Below the pieces are notes generated by a model, which saw only the letters and a program-made list of their open reading frames with translations, ran no database searches and was not told the DNA's origin. A DNA stretch of 64,000 bases, taken from assembly GCF_009828585.1 (NCBI RefSeq), contig NZ_WSRZ01000023.1:1-64000 (forward strand). The letters are read 5' to 3'. Both the position numbers and the translations under genes were made by a program. Origin of the DNA: Shewanella litoralis. GTDB lineage: Bacteria > Pseudomonadota > Gammaproteobacteria > Enterobacterales > Shewanellaceae. This document shows, in pieces, positions 19,051 through 31,243 of the stretch; position 1 is the stretch's first letter, and each line of letters opens with the position of its first letter.

Positions 19051-20507
19051 TAGTTTTTCCAAAACGTCGGTGTAAATAACACTAATAAAGTAAATACTTC
19101 TAAACGGCCAAACAGCATAGCAACAACCAATACCCACTTAGCCCCATCAGACACATTGGCATAGCTTGATGCAACATCACCTAGGCCGGGACCTAAGTTA
19201 TTTAAGCTCGCTGCAGTGGCACTAAATGCAGTAATGGCATCCATGTCCATAGCCATTAAAATCACCATACACACCACAAACACCAGCGCATAAGCAGAAA
19301 AGAATCCCCATACCGCATCAATAATTCGGTCAGGTAAGGCATTTCCACCAATTCGGATTGAATACATTGCTTTAGGGTGAACTAGTCGTTTCAACTCACG
19401 TGAGCCTTGCAGCACCAATAGAACTAATCGAATCACTTTCATACCGCCACCGGTTGAGCCTGCACAACCACCGATAAAGCTAGAAAATATTAATAAAATT
19501 GGTAAAAATAATGGCCAGGAATGAAAGCTTTCGGTACCAAAACCGGCAGTAGTTGAGATAGACACTACTTGGAAAAAGGCATAATCGAGGGTTTGTTCTG
19601 CCGAGTCATAAATACCCGACTGATATAAGGTAATAAAACAAATGGCTGTTAATACCAACTGCACTGCTATTAACACTTTGAATTCGGTATCTCTAAAATA
19701 GATTTTAAAGTTAATGCCACGCCAACTAAACGCGGCAAAATGCAGGCTAAAATTAACCGCGGCAATCAATAAGAATACCGCACAAATCACGTTAATTAAT
19801 GGGCTATCAAAATACCCTAAACTGGCATCGTGGGTAGAAAAGCCACCAATAGCAATGGTAGAGAATGAATGACATATCGCATCAAACGCATCCATTCCAG
19901 CAAAGTAAAACGCTAACGCACACGCGGTGGTTAACATAAAATAGATATACCACAATGCTTTGGCTGTTTCGGCTATTCGCGGTGTCACTTTGGTATCTTT
20001 AACTGGGCCAGGAACTTCAGCTTTATACAGCTGCATACCACCAATCCCTAACAGCGGTAGAATGGCCACTGCCAGTACAATGATACCCATACCGCCCATC
20101 CACTGAAGCAAATGTCGATAAAACAAAATTGATTTAGGCAAATCATCGAGGCCAACAATCACGGTGGCTCCCGTGGTGGTAAGCGCTGAAAATGATTCAA
20201 AAAAACTGTCTGTCCAACTGAGATCGGGCTCGTTGGCAAAAATAAATGGCAATGCTCCTATTGACCCAAGTACGGTCCAAAACAGCACTACAATAAGGAA
20301 ACCTTCTCGGGTACGTAAATCGCCTTTTTGATGACGATTGGGATACCACAATAAAAAGCCTAAAAAGATACTGACAAAAAAGGCCTGAATAAACGCAGTA
20401 CCACCACCATCTTTATACAAGATAGCCACTAATGCTGACGGCAGCATGGTGATTGAAAATAATCCCATCAACAAACCGGTGATTCTAATAATTGTTTTAT
20501 ATTGCAT
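19050..20507 (-). CDS. trkH: Trk potassium channel TrkH, copy 2
   Basis: A second TrkH-type potassium channel, 485 residues, with pore segments TTTGATV, IGGFST, STTAGFGT and LNNLGPGLG and many hydrophobic spans. This copy sits in the E. coli-like run pepQ-yigZ-trkH-hemG, so it is the positional orthologue; copy 1 next to trkA is the extra one. It overlaps hemG by one base. No convincing ribosome binding site is seen before the ATG. Confidence 0.94.
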   Translation of the reverse strand: MQYKTIIRITGLLMGLFSITMLPSALVAILYKDGGGTAFIQAFFVSIFLGFLLWYPNRHQKGDLRTREGFLIVVLFWTVLGSIGALPFIFANEPDLSWTDSFFESFSALTTTGATVIVGLDDLPKSILFYRHLLQWMGGMGIIVLAVAILPLLGIGGMQLYKAEVPGPVKDTKVTPRIAETAKALWYIYFMLTTACALAFYFAGMDAFDAICHSFSTIAIGGFSTHDASLGYFDSPLINVICAVFLLIAAVNFSLHFAAFSWRGINFKIYFRDTEFKVLIAVQLVLTAICFITLYQSGIYDSAEQTLDYAFFQVVSISTTAGFGTESFHSWPLFLPILLIFSSFIGGCAGSTGGGMKVIRLVLLVLQGSRELKRLVHPKAMYSIRIGGNALPDRIIDAVWGFFSAYALVFVVCMVILMAMDMDAITAFSATAASLNNLGPGLGDVASSYANVSDGAKWVLVVAMLFGRLEVFTLLVLFTPTFWKN

Positions 20508-20580
20508 TAAGGATTCTGTTTAAGTTGTGCTGCGTCGAATTTAACAATTGAGTGACAGTTTGGCATAAGTTCGTCATAGC

Positions 20581-22510
<1,930 letters not shown>

Positions 22511-22582
22511 CTATCCCTTTCATAAGTTTTAACTCAATAAGTCTATCACAAACAGAAAAACTCATCGCTAGATGATAAAAAA

Positions 22583-22598
22583 TTAAACGGCCGTTTAA
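22583..22598. promoter_or_regulatory. Perfect palindrome, likely PsrA/TetR-type operator
   Basis: TTAAACGGCCGTTTAA is a perfect 16-bp palindrome midway between pepQ and fadB. Its AAAC...GTTT arms resemble operators of PsrA, the TetR-family fatty-acid regulator of Shewanella and Pseudomonas. Its position fits control of fadBA by fatty acyl signals. The regulator assignment is inference. Confidence 0.6.
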
Positions 22599-22741
22599 AT
22601 TGGGTGTTGTAATTTTTCTCATTTAGTCGCACACTGAGAATTAGCTGGTCAATAGATGGCCGAAACTGCTGTGATTCAAGCTTGATAACTGCACAGTAAA
22701 TAAGATGTGGAAGTCGCTTTTAAGCAATAAGGAAGCAAGCA

Positions 22742-24892
22742 ATGATCTACCAAAGCCCTACCATTCAGGTTGAGTTACTTGAAGATAATATTGCCAAACT
22801 TTGTTTTAACGCACAAGGTTCGGTAAACAAGTTCGACAGAGAAACTCTAGCCTCTCTTGATGCCGCACTAGACAGCATCAAACAAAACACCAACATTAAA
22901 GCGTTACTGCTGACATCAGCAAAAAGCACTTTTATTGTCGGCGCTGACATTACCGAATTCTTAACGTTGTTTCAGCAAGATGATGCAACGTTACTTGCGT
23001 GGGTTGAACAAGCCAACGCCGTATTTAACAAGTTAGAAGACTTACCATTTCCAACCGTGTCTGCGGTTAACGGTTTTGCATTAGGCGGTGGTTGCGAGAC
23101 CATTTTAGCGACGGACTTACGCGTTGCAGATACCAATGCTCGCATCGGTTTACCAGAAACCAAATTAGGTCTTATTCCTGGTTTTGGCGGTACCGTGCGT
23201 TTACCTCGTGTTATTGGTGCAGATAATGCCCTTGAGTGGATTACCACCGCGAAAGATCAACGCCCAGAAGACGCATTAAAAGTCGGCGCAATTGATGCTG
23301 TTGTCGCGCCAGAACATTTAGAAGCGGCAGCGCTACAAATGTTGCATGATGCCTTAAATGGTAGCCTTGATTGGCAAGCTCGTCGTACTCAAAAACAGTC
23401 TCCATTAATACTGCCTAAACTTGAAGCTATGATGTCTTTTGCTACGGCAAAAGGCATGGTGTTCTCTGTAGCAGGCAAACATTACCCAGCGCCGATGGCC
23501 GCTGTGAATGTGATTGAGCAAGCAGCTGGTTTCGACCGTGATGGTGCATTAAAAGTAGAAGCACAAGCGTTTATCAAGCTAGCTAAAACAGATGTTGCCC
23601 AGGCACTGATTGGTATTTTCTTAAATGACCAGTTCGTTAAAGGCAAAGCCAAAAAAGCCAGTAAATTGGCTAAAGATGTTAACCAGGCAGCGGTATTGGG
23701 TGCAGGTATTATGGGCGGTGGTATTGCTTACCAAAGCGCCAGCAAAGGCACACCGATTGTCATGAAAGACATAGCTCAGCCAGCATTAGAGTTAGGCTTG
23801 AACGAAGCCGCTAAAATTTTGACAACTCAAGTTGCTCGTGGCCGCTCTACGCCTGAGAAAATGGCAAAAGTATTAAATAACATTACCCCGTCACTTGATT
23901 ACGCGGCCATAAAAGGTAGCGACATCGTGGTTGAAGCGGTTGTTGAACATCCAAAAGTCAAAGCGACAGTATTGGCTGAAGTTGAAGGTTATGTATCTGA
24001 AGATGCCATTATTGCATCTAACACTTCAACGATTTCAATCAACTTGTTGGCAAAAAGCCTCAAAAAACCTGAACGTTTCTGCGGTATGCATTTCTTTAAC
24101 CCAGTGCACAAAATGCCATTGGTTGAAGTTATTCGTGGCGAGCACAGCTCAGACGAAACCATTGCATCAGTTGTGGCTTACGCAAGCAAGATGGGTAAAA
24201 CCCCAATCGTAGTAAACGACTGCCCAGGCTTTTTCGTTAACCGCGTATTGTTCCCATATTTCGCTGGTTTCAGTGGTCTACTTGCTGAAGGTGCAGACTT
24301 TGCAGCTGTCGATAAAGTCATGGAAAAACAATTTGGTTGGCCAATGGGCCCAGCATACCTACTTGACGTAGTAGGCCTAGATACAGGTCACCACGCACAA
24401 GCGGTGATGGCAGAGGGCTTCCCAGATCGTATGGGTAAAAATGGCAAAGATGCTATCGACATTATGTTTGAAAACAAGCGTCTTGGTCAGAAAAATACTA
24501 AAGGTTTCTATGCTTACTCAGTTGACCGTCGTGGTAAACCGAAGAAAGACATTGATCCAACGAGCTACGAATTATTAAGCGCTGAATTTGGCGCATTAAA
24601 GGCGTTTGAGTCAGATGACATCATCGCTCGCTGTATGATCCCAATGATCATCGAAACGGTTCGTTGTTTAGAAGAAGGCATTATTGCATCACCTGCTGAA
24701 GGCGATATGGGTCTAGTTTACGGTATTGGTTTCCCTCCATTCCGTGGCGGTGTATTCCGTTATTTAGACACAATGGGCGTAGCAAACTTTGTTGCCCTAG
24801 CAGATAAATACGCACACCTTGGCGGCTTATACCAAGTCACCGATGCAATGCGTGAACTTGCAGCCAACAACGGTAGTTATTACCAAGCCTAA
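22742..24892 (+). CDS. fadB: Fatty acid oxidation complex alpha subunit
   Basis: Multifunctional enzyme of beta-oxidation, 716 residues. The N-terminal enoyl-CoA hydratase/isomerase has [10 protein letters not shown] with Glu119 and [15 protein letters not shown] with Glu139. The central NAD-binding dehydrogenase has [19 protein letters not shown] and the catalytic histidine in [19 protein letters not shown]; a C-terminal dimerisation domain follows. It forms an alpha2-beta2 complex with FadA, encoded 22 bases downstream. AAGGAAG precedes the ATG. The palindrome at 22,583 suggests fatty-acid control. Confidence 0.97.
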   Translation: MIYQSPTIQVELLEDNIAKLCFNAQGSVNKFDRETLASLDAALDSIKQNTNIKALLLTSAKSTFIVGADITEFLTLFQQDDATLLAWVEQANAVFNKLEDLPFPTVSAVNGFALGGGCETILATDLRVADTNARIGLPETKLGLIPGFGGTVRLPRVIGADNALEWITTAKDQRPEDALKVGAIDAVVAPEHLEAAALQMLHDALNGSLDWQARRTQKQSPLILPKLEAMMSFATAKGMVFSVAGKHYPAPMAAVNVIEQAAGFDRDGALKVEAQAFIKLAKTDVAQALIGIFLNDQFVKGKAKKASKLAKDVNQAAVLGAGIMGGGIAYQSASKGTPIVMKDIAQPALELGLNEAAKILTTQVARGRSTPEKMAKVLNNITPSLDYAAIKGSDIVVEAVVEHPKVKATVLAEVEGYVSEDAIIASNTSTISINLLAKSLKKPERFCGMHFFNPVHKMPLVEVIRGEHSSDETIASVVAYASKMGKTPIVVNDCPGFFVNRVLFPYFAGFSGLLAEGADFAAVDKVMEKQFGWPMGPAYLLDVVGLDTGHHAQAVMAEGFPDRMGKNGKDAIDIMFENKRLGQKNTKGFYAYSVDRRGKPKKDIDPTSYELLSAEFGALKAFESDDIIARCMIPMIIETVRCLEEGIIASPAEGDMGLVYGIGFPPFRGGVFRYLDTMGVANFVALADKYAHLGGLYQVTDAMRELAANNGSYYQA

Positions 24893-24911
24893 TCAGTGGG
24901 AAAGGAATTAA

Positions 24912-26078
<1,167 letters not shown>

Positions 26079-26128
26079 AAACCCGCTTATTTGAAACTGA
26101 GCCAAACTCAGTTTACGAATAAACACTT

Positions 26129-26160
26129 AAACGAGCCAATTTGGCTCGTTTTTTTTATTT
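26129..26160 (+). terminator. Rho-independent terminator after fadA
   Basis: AACGAGCC-AATTT-GGCTCGTT stem followed by a run of eight or more T. It ends the fadBA transcript. The same ACGAGCC stem recurs after fghA at 49,737. Confidence 0.88.
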
Positions 26161-26183
26161 TTTAATTTTTCTGCTTTGACTAA

Positions 26184-26199
26184 TGTTCCACGTGAAACA
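26184..26199. other. parS centromere-like site 1
   Basis: TGTTCCACGTGAAACA, a close match to the ParB/Spo0J consensus TGTTTCACGTGAAACA (one difference), in the intergenic region between fadA and tusA. ParB nucleates here and spreads. parB lies 28 kb away on the other side of oriC. Confidence 0.85.
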
Positions 26200-26326
26200 T
26201 ATTTTATAAAAATTTAAAAACGATTAAAAATGACAAAATTACATTACTGGCGCTGCGAACTTGGCAAGTTTACATGACAAGAGTAACATTAGCGGTAATG
26301 AGATCCGCTTATAAAGATTGTATTCA

Positions 26327-26572
26327 ATGACTGATATTTACTCCCAAGCACAACACCAACTCGATGCACTTGGCCTTCGTTGCCCAGAGCCCGTAATGAT
26401 GATCCGCAAAACCGTCCGTAAAATGACAGAGGGTGAAACCTTACTAGTTATCGCTGATGACCCAGCGACCACAAGAGATATTCCAAGCTTTTGTGAATTT
26501 ATGGACCACACCCTAATTGCCAGTGACACCAGTAAAACTCCCTATCAGTACTTACTCAAAAAAGGACTTTAG
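26327..26572 (+). CDS. tusA: Sulfur carrier protein TusA
   Basis: TusA accepts sulfur from the cysteine desulfurase IscS as a persulfide and passes it towards 2-thiouridine tRNA modification and molybdenum cofactor assembly. 81 residues, the E. coli length, with the active Cys19 in the [12 protein letters not shown] motif. The ATG at 26327 is chosen over an upstream TTG. It is followed after three bases by a MOSC-domain gene in an apparent operon, fitting a sulfur-transfer role. Confidence 0.94.
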   Translation: MTDIYSQAQHQLDALGLRCPEPVMMIRKTVRKMTEGETLLVIADDPATTRDIPSFCEFMDHTLIASDTSKTPYQYLLKKGL

Positions 26573-26575
26573 ATC

Positions 26576-27019
26576 ATGGCAATCACATTGGAAGCCATCG
26601 CCTACAAAACGGCAAAGCGTGGCGTAATGAAACCCACCTTTTGTGCCAATGTGACTGTAGAACGTGGTGTTGAAAATGATATTTTTGGCCGCCCAGGTAA
26701 ACGCCAGGTTACCGTTATGTCTCAACAACAATGGCAACTTGCTTGTGAGCAAATTAATGCAGACCTAGATTGGCTCACTCGCAGAGCAAACTTATTAATC
26801 AGTGGCTATCAGTTTAGTATGGCTGATGTCGGGAAAGTGATTTCAATTGGTACCGATCTTAAATTGCAAATCACCGGTGAGACCGACCCATGTAAAAAAA
26901 TGGAAATGGCTCATCCAGGTTTAGAACAAGCGCTTTTACCCGACTGGCGCGGTGGTGTAACTTGCCGGGTTATTCAAGCCGGTTTAATTCAACCCGATGA
27001 CTTAGTCACTGTCGCTTAA
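26576..27019 (+). CDS. MOSC domain protein
   Basis: A 147-residue stand-alone MOSC (molybdenum cofactor sulfurase C-terminal) domain protein. The conserved block GETDPCKKMEMAHPGL followed by LPDWRGGVTCRV carries the cysteine expected to bind sulfur or cofactor, and LIQPDDLV closes the domain. AAGGA lies upstream and the gene follows tusA by three bases, so it probably acts in sulfur transfer or molybdenum cofactor handling. The exact substrate is unknown. Confidence 0.85.
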   Translation: MAITLEAIAYKTAKRGVMKPTFCANVTVERGVENDIFGRPGKRQVTVMSQQQWQLACEQINADLDWLTRRANLLISGYQFSMADVGKVISIGTDLKLQITGETDPCKKMEMAHPGLEQALLPDWRGGVTCRVIQAGLIQPDDLVTVA

Positions 27020-27082
27020 ATAGATACTCGGTAACTCATTTTTATTTAAGCTTTGCCCTTTAAACTCGCCTCCCATCTCTCT

Positions 27083-27107
27083 ATGCCCATTAATGATTAA
27101 TGGGCAT
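27083..27107. repeat. Long hairpin without T run
   Basis: A perfect 11-bp inverted repeat (arms ATGCCCATTAA and TTAATGGGCAT) with a TGA loop, 64 bases after the MOSC gene. It lacks the T run of a standard terminator, so it may stabilise the mRNA 3' end or work with Rho. No gene is seen in the rest of 27,020-27,293. Confidence 0.6.
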
Positions 27108-27293
27108 CTATGTTAATGTCTGTCATCAATTGAAACAGATTTGTTGTACACCTTATCGATAATTTGTGCGATAAAGGAACCTCTAAAATGTCACCTTGCT
27201 GCATTTAAGTGTGCAGAGACATCAATATCTAATACAAAAACTCGAAACAGGTTGATTCCACTAAAATCTAAAACCAAACGGATAATCTAATTT

Positions 27294-30200
27294 ATGTTTA
27301 CATCAAAATTGACACCTATTTATGCAGCAATAGCCCTATCACTCGGTATGAACACAGTAAGCGTTGCCGCTGAAGATGACACAACAAAATGGCAAGTTAA
27401 CTCACCAGAAAATGCTCCACTGCAACAAATTGATATTAATGTCACTGAAGGCACCTGGATGAACGTCAATGTGTCGCCTGACGGTAAAAACATCGTATTT
27501 GACCTATTAGGTGATATTTATCAAATGCCAATTTCGGGTGGTGAAGCTAAGCCGCTTGCTCAAGGTATCGCCTGGCAAATGCAACCTGTTTATAGTCCTG
27601 ATGGCAAACACATTGCCTTTACCAGCGATGAAGATGGCGGTGATAACATCTGGATTATGGATGCAGACGGCTCAAATCCACACCCTGTCACCAAAGAAAC
27701 CTTTAGATTACTCAACAGCCCAGCATGGAGTCCAGACTCTCAATACCTTGTTGCTCGTAAGCATTACACAGGTACCCGCAGCTTAGGCGCAGGCGAAGTA
27801 TGGATGTATCACGTCGCTGGTGGTGAAGGCGTTAAATTAACCGAACGTCCAAACGAGCAAAAAGACTTAGGTGAACCTGCCTACTCGCCAGATGGTCGCT
27901 ATATTTACTTTAGCCAGGACGCAACGCCAGGTAAAACCTTTCACTACTCTAAAGACTCAGTAAAAGGCATTTATAAAATTAAGCGTTATGACACCCAAAC
28001 TGGCGATATCGAAGTATTGATTGAGGGTACCGGTGGTGCAATCCGCCCAACGCCAAGCCCTGATGGCAAAACATTAGCGTATATTAAACGCGATGGATTT
28101 CAGTCAACGCTGTACTCACTTGATTTAAAGTCAGGCGCAGAAACCAAACTGTACGATAAGCTTGACCGCGATATGCAAGAAACCTGGGCGATTCATGGTG
28201 TGTACCCAACAATGTCGTGGACTAAAGACAACAAGCACATTGTGTTTTGGGCCCAAGGAAAAATTAATAAACTTGATGTCGACAGCAAAAAGGTCAGCGA
28301 CATTCCATTTAGCATTAAAGGCCAACGCGACGTGCAGCCGGCGGTTCGTTTCACGCAAAACCTAGATCAAGATGAATTCGACGTAAAAATGTTACGTATG
28401 GCTCAAGTATCACCTAACGGTGAAAAAGTTGTATTTGAAGCCCTAGGAAAAATTTGGATCCGTGATATTAAAGACGGCAAACATAAACGCCTGACCCGTT
28501 TAGATGATGATATTAACGAGCTATTCCCGCAGTGGTCTCGCGACGGTAAAGACATTGTATTTACTACCTGGAATGATCAGCAACAAGGCACTGTGAGCGT
28601 TATAAGTTCTCGTGGTGGTAAAGCTAAAGTATTAACCAATGAACCAGGCAAATATGTCGAGCCAACCTTCTCGCCTGATGGCGACTACATTGTGTACCGT
28701 AAAGCCCGTGGCGGATACATGACTCCACGCACCTGGTCACAAGAACCGGGCTTATATAAAGTCGATATCAAAGGTAAACAAAGTACCAAACTAACTGCCA
28801 GCGGCCATCAACCGCAATTTGGTGCAGACTCAGACCGAGTGTATTTTATGGATTTTGGTAAAACCCCAGAGTTCGCCTCAATTGGCATGAATGGCTTTGA
28901 AAAGCGTACCCATTACACCAGTGAACACGCAACAGAGTTTCGTTTATCGCCAGATGGTGAACACCTAGCCTTTGCAGAACGCTTTAGAGTATATGTAACC
29001 CCGTTTGCCAAACACGGTGAAACCATTGCCATTGGACCTAAAGCCACTAATTTACCTATTAGCCAGCTAAGTGCTCGTGCAGGTGAAAGCATCAGCTGGA
29101 ATGGTAAAAACAACCAACTGTATTGGACATTAGGCCCTGAGCTATATCAAGCTGATGTTGACACTCAATACAGCAAATCAGACAAAAAAGTAGAACCCAA
29201 AGTGACTGCCATTGGCTTTAAAGATAAAGCAGATGTTCCACGTGGAACAGTGGTATTTGTCGGTGGTAAAGTCATTACCATGGAAAATGACCAGGTCATC
29301 GACAATGGTGTTGTCATTGTAAAAGACAATAAAATTAGCCAGGTTGGTGATGCAACATTAGCAATTCCAGATAACGCACAGGTTATCGATATTAGCGGTA
29401 AAACCATTATGCCTGGGTTATTTGATGCCCATGCACATGGTGGACAAGCAGATGATGAAATTATCCCGCAACAAAACTGGGCATTATATTCAGGCTTGTC
29501 ACTTGGGGTGACCTCTATTCATGACCCATCAAATGATACTACTGAAATTTTTGCCGCATCAGAGCAACAAAAAGCAGGTAAAATAGTTGGTCCACGAATT
29601 TTCTCGACGGGTACCATTTTATATGGCGCAAACCTACCGGGTTATACCTCGCATGTTGATTCGTTAGATGATGCAAAGTTTCACCTAGAGCGTCTTAAAA
29701 AGGTCGGCGCATTCAGTGTTAAAAGTTACAACCAACCTCGTCGAGATCAACGTCAGCAAATTATTGCCGCGGCGCGTGAACTCGAAATGATGGTCGTCCC
29801 TGAGGGTGGCAGTTTGTTGCAACACAACTTATCAATGGCCGCTGACGGACACACAACTTTAGAACACTCATTACCTGTGGCATCTATTTACAGTGACATT
29901 AAGCAATTCTGGAGCCAGACTAAAGTTAACTATACGCCAACACTTGTGGTTTCTTATGGTGGCATATCAGGTGAACATTACTGGTACGACAAAACCGATG
30001 TCTGGGCACACCCACGCTTAAGCATGTATGTACCGCATGAGATTTTAGACGCTCGCTCAATGCGCAGAACCACCGCGCCAGACGAGCACTATAACCACTT
30101 CAATGTTGCCAGAGTGGCCAATGAACTGAATGATTTAGGTGTTAAAGTTAATATTGGTGCCCATGGACAACGCGAAGGGTTAGCGGCTCATTGGGAAATG

Positions 30201-30479
30201 TGGATGTTCGCACAAGGCGGCATGAGTAATATCGATGTGCTCAAAACGGCCACCATTAACCCAGCAACCACATTCGGCATGGATCATCAGTTAGGTTCAA
30301 TTAAACCGGGCAAATTAGCCGACCTCATTGTGATTGACGGCGATCCATTAACTGATATCCGTAGTACCGATAAAGTGACCTACACCATGATAAACGGTAA
30401 GTTATTTAACTCAGAGACCATGAACGAATTAAATGGTGATAAGCAAAAACGTAAAGCGTTTTTCTTTGAGAAGATCTAG
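27294..30479 (+). CDS. Exported TolB-like propeller plus amidohydrolase
   Basis: A 1061-residue exported two-part protein. A signal peptide (about 1-26) is followed by a TolB/WD40-type beta-propeller (about 45-640) with at least nine PD40-like repeats such as VSPDGKNIVF, YSPDGKHIAF and FSPDGDYIVY, then an amidohydrolase domain (about 655-1040). The metal HxH is intact (His713 and His715 in FDAHAHGG). SVKSYNQ carries a candidate carbamylated lysine; TLEHSLP and NIGAHGQ add histidines, and SIKPGKLADLIVIDGDPL ends the domain. Probably a periplasmic peptidase or cyclic-amide hydrolase; substrate unknown. A parS site lies within its coding sequence at the domain junction. Transcription ends at a parS-containing terminator. 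Confidence 0.88.
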   Translation: MFTSKLTPIYAAIALSLGMNTVSVAAEDDTTKWQVNSPENAPLQQIDINVTEGTWMNVNVSPDGKNIVFDLLGDIYQMPISGGEAKPLAQGIAWQMQPVYSPDGKHIAFTSDEDGGDNIWIMDADGSNPHPVTKETFRLLNSPAWSPDSQYLVARKHYTGTRSLGAGEVWMYHVAGGEGVKLTERPNEQKDLGEPAYSPDGRYIYFSQDATPGKTFHYSKDSVKGIYKIKRYDTQTGDIEVLIEGTGGAIRPTPSPDGKTLAYIKRDGFQSTLYSLDLKSGAETKLYDKLDRDMQETWAIHGVYPTMSWTKDNKHIVFWAQGKINKLDVDSKKVSDIPFSIKGQRDVQPAVRFTQNLDQDEFDVKMLRMAQVSPNGEKVVFEALGKIWIRDIKDGKHKRLTRLDDDINELFPQWSRDGKDIVFTTWNDQQQGTVSVISSRGGKAKVLTNEPGKYVEPTFSPDGDYIVYRKARGGYMTPRTWSQEPGLYKVDIKGKQSTKLTASGHQPQFGADSDRVYFMDFGKTPEFASIGMNGFEKRTHYTSEHATEFRLSPDGEHLAFAERFRVYVTPFAKHGETIAIGPKATNLPISQLSARAGESISWNGKNNQLYWTLGPELYQADVDTQYSKSDKKVEPKVTAIGFKDKADVPRGTVVFVGGKVITMENDQVIDNGVVIVKDNKISQVGDATLAIPDNAQVIDISGKTIMPGLFDAHAHGGQADDEIIPQQNWALYSGLSLGVTSIHDPSNDTTEIFAASEQQKAGKIVGPRIFSTGTILYGANLPGYTSHVDSLDDAKFHLERLKKVGAFSVKSYNQPRRDQRQQIIAAARELEMMVVPEGGSLLQHNLSMAADGHTTLEHSLPVASIYSDIKQFWSQTKVNYTPTLVVSYGGISGEHYWYDKTDVWAHPRLSMYVPHEILDARSMRRTTAPDEHYNHFNVARVANELNDLGVKVNIGAHGQREGLAAHWEMWMFAQGGMSNIDVLKTATINPATTFGMDHQLGSIKPGKLADLIVIDGDPLTDIRSTDKVTYTMINGKLFNSETMNELNGDKQKRKAFFFEKI
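29234..29249. other. parS site 2, inside a coding region
   Basis: TGTTCCACGTGGAACA, a perfect 16-bp palindrome of the parS type, within codons 647-652 (Asp-Val-Pro-Arg-Gly-Thr) of the propeller-amidohydrolase gene, between its two domains. Identical to the core of site 3. Confidence 0.82.
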
Positions 30480-30507
30480 CATTCTCACTCTGATAATGTG
30501 AATAAGT

Positions 30508-30545
30508 AAAAAGGGTGTTCCACGTGGAACACCCTTTTTTATTAA
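30508..30545. terminator. Bidirectional terminator with parS core
   Basis: A perfect 32-bp palindrome at 30508-30539 with an A run on one side and a T run on the other, lying between convergent genes (the propeller-amidohydrolase and tag). It has the form of a bidirectional Rho-independent terminator. Its centre, 30516-30531, is an exact parS-type palindrome. Confidence 0.85.
30516..30531. other. parS site 3, inside the terminator
   Basis: TGTTCCACGTGGAACA, identical to site 2, forming the apex of the terminator stem. Expected ParB binding site. Confidence 0.82.
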
Positions 30546-30567
30546 CAGAAATGAGTTTTAAAGATAA

Positions 30568-31131
30568 TCAATACTGACCATAACAATGGCAATCTGTCGT
30601 GTGGTCATTCACCATTCCAACGGCCTGCATAAACGCATAACAAATAGTTGGCCCAACAAAGTTAAAGCCTAATTTTTTAAGCGCTTTAGACATCGCTTCA
30701 GATTCTGGGGTTTGAGCTGGCACCTGGCTTGAGTTTTCAAAATGATTGACCTTAGGGCTTTCACCAACAAAGCTCCATAAAAAAGATGAAAAGTCATTGC
30801 CCTGCTCTACAAAGGCCATATACGCCTTAGCGTTTTTGATGATCGAGTTTATTTTTAATCGGTTGCGCACTATGCCTGGCTCAAGCATTAATGCTTCTAC
30901 TTTATCCTGGTCAAATTCAACAATCAGGCTCGGTTCAAATCCAGCAAATAATTGCTCATAGTTTTCCTGCTTTTTTAAAATAGTAATCCACGACAAACCT
31001 GCTTGCTGACCATCTAAACATAACTTGGCAAATAACTGCTTTGCATCATATTCAGGCCTCCCCCAAACGTTATCATGATAATCTTGATACAAAGGATCTT
31101 CACTTACCCAGCCACATCGGTTAACTTGCAT
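30568..31131 (-). CDS. tag: DNA-3-methyladenine glycosylase I
   Basis: Base-excision repair enzyme removing 3-methyladenine from alkylated DNA. 187 residues, like E. coli Tag. The zinc ligands Cys6, His19, His177 and Cys181 are in place (RCGWVSEDPLYQDYHD and DHTTDCHC), and the NVWGRPEYDA and helix-hairpin-helix regions are recognisable. ATG at 31131 has GGAAC upstream. Divergent from glyQ. Confidence 0.95.
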   Translation of the reverse strand: MQVNRCGWVSEDPLYQDYHDNVWGRPEYDAKQLFAKLCLDGQQAGLSWITILKKQENYEQLFAGFEPSLIVEFDQDKVEALMLEPGIVRNRLKINSIIKNAKAYMAFVEQGNDFSSFLWSFVGESPKVNHFENSSQVPAQTPESEAMSKALKKLGFNFVGPTICYAFMQAVGMVNDHTTDCHCYGQY

Positions 31132-31243
31132 TATACGGTTCCAATAACGTTTTTATTCATACGTTAAAAAATAACCTACATCTGCCTTGCTCGACAAGGT
31201 ATAATCATTACCATTTTCTATTAATAGCCTGATAGCAGTAGAC

